From Clostridiales bacterium UBA5446 (GTDB taxonomy: Bacteria > Bacillota > Clostridia > Oscillospirales > Oscillospiraceae): 10,127 nt of DNA. The stretch spans positions 55,399 through 65,525 of the forward strand of contig DIRC01000004.1 of assembly GCA_002427465.1 (NCBI GenBank). The letters are read 5' to 3'. Made by a program: the position numbers and the translations under genes. This document shows positions 5,556 through 10,127 of the stretch, piece by piece (the first letter of the stretch is position 1; each line of letters starts with the position of its first letter). Under the pieces are notes generated by a model. It was not told the origin of the DNA. It was given only the letters and a program-made list of their open reading frames with translations, and did no database searches.

Positions 5556-7037
5556 TCAGCGAAGAAAATCCATAACGATGTCCTGCATAGCCTCTTTTTT
5601 CACACAGCCGCCGAATCTGACGGGCCTGCCCGCAAGCCCGCGTAAAGCCGCCGGCGCTGAAATACCGGTTTTGGTTTCCAGTCTTCTGATCAGCTCCGTG
5701 CCGGGCGCCGAGACATCCTCCCCCAGGGCCGACAGTACGCTGTCGCAGAATTTAAATGGACTTGCCGTGGAAACCACCACGGCCGGCGTTTCGTCTTTCG
5801 ATGCTGCGCGGTAATCCGCCAGCACTTTGTGCCCCACGGCGGTATGAGTATCCATGAGATAACCCTTCTCCGACCAGACTTTCGCGATTTCGGCCTTGGT
5901 TTCCCCATCGCTGCAGAAACCCGCGGCAAAATCTTTTCGTATCATTTCCTGAACCTGCGCCGATACTTCATACCTGCCTGATTCCTTAAGGGCTCGCATG
6001 CAGTCCGCCACCTGGACGTCGCTGCCGGTAATCGCATAAAGCAGCCGCTCCAGATTAGATGAGATCAGAATGTCCATAGACGGGGAAATCGTGGTGTGGA
6101 ACGGCCTGTTTCTATCGTACACGCCGGTGGTAATAAATTCCGTCAGCACATTGTTTTCGTTGGACGCGCAGATAAAACGGTTTACCGGGAGCCCCATCCG
6201 CTTGGCGTACCAGCCGGCGAGAATGTTGCCGAAATTGCCTGTAGGCACCGAGAAGTTCAGCGGTGCTCCCGGGGCGATCCGTCCCGCGTTTACAAAATCG
6301 CAATATGCCGAGAAATAGTAGACGATCTGCGGCAGCAGCCGCCCCCAGTTAATCGAATTGGCCGAGGATAGGAACCATCCTCTCTCCGAAAGCTGTTCCG
6401 CCAGGGCTTTATCGCCGAATATGGTTTTCACGCCGCTCTGGGCGTCGTCAAAATTTCCATCCACAGCGCAGACAAGGACATTTTCACCCGTCTGGGTGAG
6501 CATTTGCAGTCGCTGTACGTCGGAAACGCCGTCCCGTGGATAAAAAACTAATATTTTTGTGCCGGGCACATCCGCAAAGCCCTCCAGAGCGGCCTTTCCC
6601 GTATCGCCGGAGGTAGCCACAAGAATGCAGACTTTCCGGTTTTCCCCGCACTTTTCCAAGGAGGAGGTCATTAGGTGCGGCAGCATTTGCAGGGCCATAT
6701 CCTTGAATGCGCATGTTGGCCCGTGCCATAGTTCCAAAAAGCCTGTCGCCGGGTCGATAAAGCGTATTGGCGCGATGGCGGCGTCATTAAAATTGTCGCC
6801 ATAAGCGGCGGCCACGATGGTCCGGATTTCCTCCGCCGTATATTCGGAGAGATATCTTCCGATGATCTGTTCGGAGCGACCCCGATAGTCCATCCGGCAC
6901 ATTGCCGCGAGCGTTTCGCGCCCTATCGTCGGAATTTTGGCAGGAACATAAAGCCCCCCATCCGGCGCAAGGCCGTTTATCACAGCCTGCGGCGCGCCGA
7001 TTCGCACCGCTGCGTTTCTTGTGCTGAAATACTCCAT
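5556..7037 (-). CDS. thrC: Threonine synthase (PLP enzyme)
   Basis: Threonine synthase converts O-phospho-L-homoserine and water into L-threonine and phosphate, the last step of threonine synthesis. The 493-residue protein starts with the Thr-synthase N-terminal domain (MEYFSTRNAA, then GLAPDGGLYVP at 22-32). The PLP-binding lysine is K112 in HGPTCAFKD. ATSGDTGKAA (141-150) and the phosphate-binding loop PTGNFGN (265-271) follow. The length fits the longer threonine synthase class, as in enterobacteria and many clostridia. The ATG at 7037 has GAGGGG upstream and lies 9 nt after the yraN stop, so it is the last gene of the lepB operon. No other threonine pathway gene is in the window, which makes this an unusual neighbour for RNA and ribosome genes. 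No clear terminator is seen on its strand. Confidence 0.97.
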   Translation of the reverse strand: MEYFSTRNAAVRIGAPQAVINGLAPDGGLYVPAKIPTIGRETLAAMCRMDYRGRSEQIIGRYLSEYTAEEIRTIVAAAYGDNFNDAAIAPIRFIDPATGFLELWHGPTCAFKDMALQMLPHLMTSSLEKCGENRKVCILVATSGDTGKAALEGFADVPGTKILVFYPRDGVSDVQRLQMLTQTGENVLVCAVDGNFDDAQSGVKTIFGDKALAEQLSERGWFLSSANSINWGRLLPQIVYYFSAYCDFVNAGRIAPGAPLNFSVPTGNFGNILAGWYAKRMGLPVNRFICASNENNVLTEFITTGVYDRNRPFHTTISPSMDILISSNLERLLYAITGSDVQVADCMRALKESGRYEVSAQVQEMIRKDFAAGFCSDGETKAEIAKVWSEKGYLMDTHTAVGHKVLADYRAASKDETPAVVVSTASPFKFCDSVLSALGEDVSAPGTELIRRLETKTGISAPAALRGLAGRPVRFGGCVKKEAMQDIVMDFLR

Positions 7038-7046
7038 GCTGCCCCC

Positions 7047-7400
7047 TCATTCAAATGCATTTTCAATATGGTTCATTTCAATGCGGCCTTTGCCGTAATA
7101 GATTTCAATCACGTCAAAGCGCGGCTGAAGGCCGGTCTCATTGGCGGCCAGCCAAATCAGCGCCGTTTTTCGGATTTTTTCCCGCTTCGCTTCGGTTACA
7201 TATTCCCGTGCCTCGGCAAAGCGCGCATCCTTCCTGAGCTTTACTTCGACAAACACAATACAGCCCCGATCCTCGGCAATGATATCGATTTCCCCGAATC
7301 GGCAGGAATAATTCATTCCCACGACCCTGAAGCCCTTTTTCCTCAAATACCTGGCCGCCTCGGCCTCGCCCTCGCGCCCCTGCAGCTTTGTTCTGTCCAC
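7047..7400 (-). CDS. yraN: YraN family (UPF0102) nuclease-fold protein
   Basis: This 117-residue protein matches the YraN/UPF0102 family: GREGEAEAARYLRKKGF at the N-terminus, then GEIDIIA (36-42) and FVEVK (50-54). The E-x-D and E-V-K residues (E37, D39, E52, K54) form the pattern of a PD-(D/E)XK nuclease fold, and the family is often called a predicted endonuclease, but its function is not settled. I chose the GTG at 7400 because GAGGGG lies exactly 7 nt upstream. A TTG at 7415, overlapping the rnhB stop, would add 5 residues without its own site. It sits between rnhB and thrC, and the rnhB-yraN pairing is common in bacteria, which hints at a shared role in nucleic acid maintenance. Confidence 0.93.
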   Translation of the reverse strand: MDRTKLQGREGEAEAARYLRKKGFRVVGMNYSCRFGEIDIIAEDRGCIVFVEVKLRKDARFAEAREYVTEAKREKIRKTALIWLAANETGLQPRFDVIEIYYGKGRIEMNHIENAFE

Positions 7401-7407
7401 AGTTCCG

Positions 7408-7413
7408 CCCCTC
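7408..7413 (-). promoter_or_regulatory. Ribosome binding site that fixes the yraN GTG start
   Basis: GAGGGG lies 7 nt before the GTG at 7400 and overlaps the rnhB stop codon (7412-7414), which suggests translational coupling. It favours GTG over the upstream TTG at 7415. Confidence 0.7.
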
Positions 7414-8011
7414 AATGGATCTTTTTCAGAAAAGACATCCGGTGAATTTCACTTGGCCCAATTTTGCGTAAGACCAGGTAATGCTCCGCCGTACCGTAGC
7501 CTTTATGCCTGTCGAATCCGTATTCCGGATATTTTTCCGCCATTTCCAGCATATACCTGTCCCTGGTGACCTTGGCGATTATCGAAGCGGCGGCAATGGA
7601 GGCGCATTTGCCGTCTCCACCTATGACGCAGCGGCTGGATATGCCGATTCCCGCGTTGCAGTTGCCGTCGATCAGGGCCAGCGCCGGCATAACGGAGAGT
7701 TTTTCGATGGCACGGTTCATGGCCAGATATGTAGCCTGCAGGATATTAAGCGTTTCGATTTCCGCCACCGTTGCAAAGGCCACTCCGTAAGCGACGGCCC
7801 GGCTGACGATGATGTCGTAAAGCGCGTCCCGGCGCTTGGGCGTAAGCTTCTTGGAATCGTTCAGCCCCGCTATCTCAAGATTGCGGGGCAAAATCACCGC
7901 GGCGGCGCATACGGGACCGGCCAAGGGGCCTCGGCCGGCCTCGTCCACGCCGCATATCGGCGAAATTCCGTCGTCCAGAAGCGCCGTCTCCAGTGCCCAA
8001 AGCCCCGTCAC
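7412..8011 (-). CDS. rnhB: Ribonuclease HII
   Basis: RNase HII cuts RNA in RNA-DNA hybrids and single ribonucleotides embedded in DNA, in the cytoplasm with a divalent metal. The 199-residue protein shows GVDEAGRGPLAGPV (21-34) with catalytic D23 and E24, the GRG motif (26-28), NDSKKL (51-56), D115 in LIDGN and D133 in GGDGK. Together these are the complete DEDD set. The ASIIAKVTRDRY motif (142-153) and the RHKGYGT motif further confirm the family. The start is GTG at 8011, with GGAGG 7 nt upstream; it overlaps the rbgA stop as GTGA. The protein ends a few bases before the yraN start, so the three genes are closely coupled. Confidence 0.97.
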   Translation of the reverse strand: MTGLWALETALLDDGISPICGVDEAGRGPLAGPVCAAAVILPRNLEIAGLNDSKKLTPKRRDALYDIIVSRAVAYGVAFATVAEIETLNILQATYLAMNRAIEKLSVMPALALIDGNCNAGIGISSRCVIGGDGKCASIAAASIIAKVTRDRYMLEMAEKYPEYGFDRHKGYGTAEHYLVLRKIGPSEIHRMSFLKKIH

Positions 8012-8886
8012 GACTCCGCCTCCGGCAGCTCAAGTGTGAGCCTGCCCAGCTTGCCGCCGCGAAATTCGTCCAGAAGGACGGCCGACATCCGTTCGGTATC
8101 GGGTTCCGCGCCCGAAAGCAGAAAGCCGCGCCTTTTTGCCGCCGCCATCAGCAGATCAAAGCCGCCCGCGCCATCCCCGACAATGCCGTACCGCTTCTCC
8201 AGAGCCTGCGGGTAATCCCGCCGCAGCCTGACCAGAAAGTTTGCCGCGAGGGTTTCCCTGTCCAGAACCTCGTCTTTTATCGCACCCGTGACGGCCAGAA
8301 GTTCTCCCACCTCCTGATTGTCAAACCGGGGCCAAAGAATCCCCGGCGTGTCAAGAAGCTCCAGCCCCCTGTCCACGGTAATCCACTGGCGGCCCCTGGT
8401 CACGCCGGGACGGTCTGATGCGGCGGCGACTTTCCGTCCCGCCACTTTGTTGATAAAGGTGGATTTGCCCACGTTGGGGATGCCCAGCACCATTGCCCTT
8501 ACCGGACGGCCGGTCTGCCCCTTTTGCGCGTAAGCTTCCAGCTTATCCTTAAGCAGCGAACGGACGGCGGTCGGAAAGCCCGATACGCCTTTCCCGCTCC
8601 TGCAGTCCGTTTCAAGAACGGAGTATCCCAGCTTTTTGAAATGCTCCCGCCATTTTGCGGTGGCGGCGGGATCGGCCTGATCGATCCTGTTGAGGATAAT
8701 GAGCCGCGGTCTGCCGCCGGCCATCCGGTCGATATCCGGGTTGCGGCTGGCGGCGGGTATCCGGGCGTCCAGCAGCTCGCATACGGCGTCCACCAGCTTC
8801 ACATTGTCCTCTATCATCCGCCCGGCCTTGGTCATATGGCCGGGAAACCATTGGATATTCAGTTTTTCAATTCCATTATCCTGCAT
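8008..8886 (-). CDS. ylqF: Ribosome biogenesis GTPase RbgA/YlqF
   Basis: RbgA is a circularly permuted GTPase that acts in late assembly of the 50S ribosomal subunit. The 292 residues show the permuted motif order: NRID as G4 (66-69) comes first. G1 GIPNVGKS (135-142), G2 within GVTRG (161-165) and G3 DTPG (179-182) follow. The N-terminal IQWFPGHMTKA segment and the C-terminal RNA-binding domain (about 200-292) are typical of YlqF. The canonical G4 is NKxD; here arginine replaces lysine, which may or may not alter nucleotide binding. The ATG at 8886 has AGGGAG upstream. It starts 20 nt after lepB and its stop overlaps the rnhB start, an arrangement known from other Firmicutes. Confidence 0.96.
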   Translation of the reverse strand: MQDNGIEKLNIQWFPGHMTKAGRMIEDNVKLVDAVCELLDARIPAASRNPDIDRMAGGRPRLIILNRIDQADPAATAKWREHFKKLGYSVLETDCRSGKGVSGFPTAVRSLLKDKLEAYAQKGQTGRPVRAMVLGIPNVGKSTFINKVAGRKVAAASDRPGVTRGRQWITVDRGLELLDTPGILWPRFDNQEVGELLAVTGAIKDEVLDRETLAANFLVRLRRDYPQALEKRYGIVGDGAGGFDLLMAAAKRRGFLLSGAEPDTERMSAVLLDEFRGGKLGRLTLELPEAES

Positions 8887-8906
8887 TTTTTCTCCCTGCG
8901 CAAAGT

Positions 8907-9506
8907 TCAGTTCCGATACACGCTCCCAAAATTTTTCAGCGGGAAAACCGTCACATAAACCTTGCCCATAATACTTCTTTCGTCCACAAAGCCGATTCGC
9001 TCATCCCGGCTGTCGTTGGATTTCATCCGGTTATCACCCATGACAAAAATGCAGCCCTCCGGCACCGTGACCGGGCCGTAAAAATCCTCCCGCTCCTTTG
9101 TCAGCTCCGCAATATAAGGCTCATCCAGGATCTCGCCGTCCACATAGACAATGCCGTTTTCAAAATCAATATCAACCGTCTGCCCCGCAACCGCAATAAT
9201 ACGCTTGACCAGAGGTTCATCCTTGAATGACCCCTTCCGGAAAACCACAATGTCGCCCTGCTCGGGGGTATAGAACAGCCTGGATATTACGATTTTATCC
9301 GCATCCTCCAATGTGGGGTACATGGAGGAACCTATCACGTCCACAAGGCGCACAAAAAATGAGAACAGCAAAACGCAAAACACAAGCGCTGCCACAACGC
9401 ACTGTATCCAGTCGTATACCTCCGAGCGTTTGGGCAGGCTGCCGGGCTCTCCCAGCCCGGACGGTTCGTTCTGTGTCTCATGGATTTTGGGCAAATTTTC
9501 CTTCAT
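8907..9506 (-). CDS. lepB: Type I signal peptidase
   Basis: Signal peptidase I is a membrane enzyme that removes signal peptides from proteins exported by Sec or Tat. The chosen ATG at 9506 gives 199 residues. There is a hydrophilic N-terminus of about 30 residues, one membrane segment (about 33-54) and an outside catalytic domain. The Ser-Lys dyad is S61 in GSSMYPTL and K101 in LVKRIIAVAG. The GDNR motif (157-160) with the following SNDSRD is also present. It resembles the single-span Gram-positive SipS type. GAGG lies 7 nt before this ATG. A TTG at 9527 would add 7 residues and is less likely. Its own promoter abuts the rplS terminator, and it heads the lepB-ylqF-rnhB-yraN-thrC operon. Confidence 0.96.
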   Translation of the reverse strand: MKENLPKIHETQNEPSGLGEPGSLPKRSEVYDWIQCVVAALVFCVLLFSFFVRLVDVIGSSMYPTLEDADKIVISRLFYTPEQGDIVVFRKGSFKDEPLVKRIIAVAGQTVDIDFENGIVYVDGEILDEPYIAELTKEREDFYGPVTVPEGCIFVMGDNRMKSNDSRDERIGFVDERSIMGKVYVTVFPLKNFGSVYRN

Positions 9507-9513
9507 CCTGATA

Positions 9514-9517
9514 CCTC
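9514..9517 (-). promoter_or_regulatory. Ribosome binding site that fixes the lepB start
   Basis: GAGG lies 7 nt before the ATG at 9506. The upstream in-frame TTG at 9527 has no comparable site. Confidence 0.6.
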
Positions 9518-9548
9518 GGTCCTGCAATTATTTAAAGACTATTTTATT

Positions 9549-9578
9549 ATTATACTATATTATCCATATTGCAATCAA
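9549..9578 (-). promoter_or_regulatory. Promoter of the lepB operon
   Basis: TTGATT (9573-9578), an 18-nt spacer and a perfect TATAAT (9549-9554) read toward lepB in a very A/T-rich stretch. The -35 box ends one base before the rplS terminator stem. An alternative pairing of TTGCAA with AATAAT at 17 nt overlaps the same bases. Either way transcription would start about 35-45 nt before the lepB ATG. Confidence 0.7.
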
Positions 9579-9579
9579 T

Positions 9580-9623
9580 ATAAAATATCCCGCTTTTCCA
9601 GCAGAAAAAGCGGGATATTTTAT
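9580..9623 (-). terminator. Intrinsic terminator of rplS
   Basis: Two perfect 18-nt arms (9580-9597 and 9606-9623) flank an 8-nt loop, with a GC core of CCCGC/GCGGG. The outer part of the 3' arm and its flank on the minus strand read ATATTTTATATT, giving a U-rich tail. It starts 8 nt after the rplS stop. Both outer arms are A/T-rich, so it could also act on plus-strand transcripts, though no plus-strand gene is nearby. Confidence 0.9.
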
Positions 9624-9631
9624 CTTCAGCG

Positions 9632-9973
9632 TCATATACGCTCTTTGACCTTCGCCTTTTTGCCTACACGATCGCGCAGATAGTAGAGCTTTGCTCTGCG
9701 CACCTTGCCGTGCCTGATGGTCTCCACGGATACGATCGTAGGAGAATGCACCGGAAAAACTTTCTCGCAGCCGACGCCGTAGCTGATACGGCGGACGGTG
9801 ATCGTCTCGTTGATGCCGCCATGCTTCTTGGCAATGATGGTGCCGTCAAAGGCCTGATTACGCACACGGCTGCCTTCCTTAACCCGGACGGTGACACGTA
9901 CGGTGTCGCCGACGTTCATAGCGGGCAGCTCAGGCTTCATGTACTGTTCGGTCAGGGTTTTGACCAAATCCAT
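9632..9973 (-). CDS. rplS: 50S ribosomal protein L19
   Basis: L19 binds 23S rRNA at the interface of the 30S and 50S subunits. The 113-residue protein is full length and shows the family signatures: GDTVRVTVRVKEGSR near residues 22-36, FDGTIIAKKHGG (42-53), ITVRRISYGVGCEKVFP (58-74) and the basic C-terminus KLYYLRDRVGKKAKVKER. The ATG at 9973 has AGAGGG upstream. It appears monocistronic here, with its own promoter and a strong terminator before lepB. In many bacteria it follows trmD, which would lie beyond the right edge, but the promoter at 10073-10101 suggests at least partly independent expression. A long structured leader may allow autoregulation. Confidence 0.98.
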   Translation of the reverse strand: MDLVKTLTEQYMKPELPAMNVGDTVRVTVRVKEGSRVRNQAFDGTIIAKKHGGINETITVRRISYGVGCEKVFPVHSPTIVSVETIRHGKVRRAKLYYLRDRVGKKAKVKERI

Positions 9974-10066
9974 AGTATATCCCTCTTTCTGTCAGGCGTT
10001 CATACCGGTGGACAGAGCCATGCATCGGCAGCGGACCGTCTAGATACTGCGCTCAATGGCGCAGGC
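9974..10066 (-). ncRNA. Structured 5' leader of rplS, possible L19 autoregulatory element
   Basis: If transcription starts about 7 nt past the -10 box, the rplS mRNA has a leader of about 93 nt. At its 5' end CTGCGC and GCGCAG form a perfect 6-bp hairpin (10047-10064) with a 6-nt loop. Just before the ribosome binding site CTGTC and GACAG (9989-9993, 10011-10015) can pair, with further partial pairing inside. An L19 leader RNA is known in Bacillus, but I cannot confirm that this one matches its consensus; it may be an unrelated or lineage-specific structure. Confidence 0.4.
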
Positions 10067-10072
10067 CATAAT

Positions 10073-10101
10073 ATGTTAGCATAATTCATTTACGTTTGCA
10101 A
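10073..10101 (-). promoter_or_regulatory. Promoter of rplS
   Basis: TTGCAA (10096-10101), a 17-nt spacer and TAACAT (10073-10078) preceded by TGC (an extended -10) read toward rplS. Each box matches 4 of 6 consensus bases. Spacing and position fit well. Confidence 0.6.
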
Positions 10102-10127
10102 TAGGTTTTTTCACCTGAAAACCAACA

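Noticed and set aside
8907..9527. Longer lepB start (TTG at 9527)
   Set aside because: The ATG at 9506 has a binding site at correct spacing; the TTG does not.
10104..10123. Inverted repeat GGTTTT/AAAACC near the right edge
   Set aside because: It is short, A/T-rich, has no U-run on the minus strand, and lies at the window edge, so it cannot be called a terminator of an upstream gene.
1..10127. Mobile element, CRISPR array, tRNA, rRNA, phage or defence genes
   Set aside because: None is seen: no transposase or integrase, no regularly spaced repeats, and every coding region belongs to a core or conserved family.

Overview
The window reads as a chromosomal housekeeping region of a low-to-mid-GC Gram-positive bacterium, most likely of the class Clostridia. 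The evidence is the gene order trigger factor-clpP-clpX-lon, the order rplS-lepB-rbgA-rnhB-yraN, Firmicutes-type proteins (RbgA, DUF1540) and strong AGGAGG-like ribosome binding sites. The genus cannot be told from the sequence. Every gene except one small cysteine-rich ORF is on the minus strand, so the window is best read from right to left.

Right part (10127 to 5556). A sigma-A-like promoter and a leader of about 90 nt with possible hairpins precede rplS (ribosomal protein L19), which ends at a strong intrinsic terminator with an 18-bp stem. A second promoter, abutting that terminator, starts a tight five-gene run: lepB (signal peptidase I), rbgA/ylqF (ribosome-assembly GTPase), rnhB (RNase HII), yraN (UPF0102 nuclease-fold protein) and thrC (threonine synthase). 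Gaps are 20 nt or less, or the genes overlap by a few bases, so this is almost surely one operon.

Middle (5555 to 4338). A 58-residue DUF1540-type protein lies alone on the plus strand, convergent with thrC and closed by its own intrinsic terminator. It is divergent from a minus-strand calcineurin-like metallophosphoesterase. The 189-nt gap after that gene holds two overlapping candidate promoters reading into tig.

Left part (4337 to 1). tig, clpP, clpX and the first 333 codons of lon form a protein-quality-control cassette: a ribosome-bound chaperone, the ClpXP protease and its unfoldase, and the Lon protease. Short inverted repeats lie on or beside the stop codons of tig, clpP and clpX, and another spans the stop of the metallophosphoesterase. 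This is the most unusual structural pattern I see.

I find no mobile element, CRISPR array, tRNA, rRNA or phage gene, and no non-coding stretch longer than 189 nt. I do not see a new biological system. The points worth a second look are the stop-codon hairpins, the rplS leader, the NRID variant of the G4 motif in RbgA, and the unknown small proteins.
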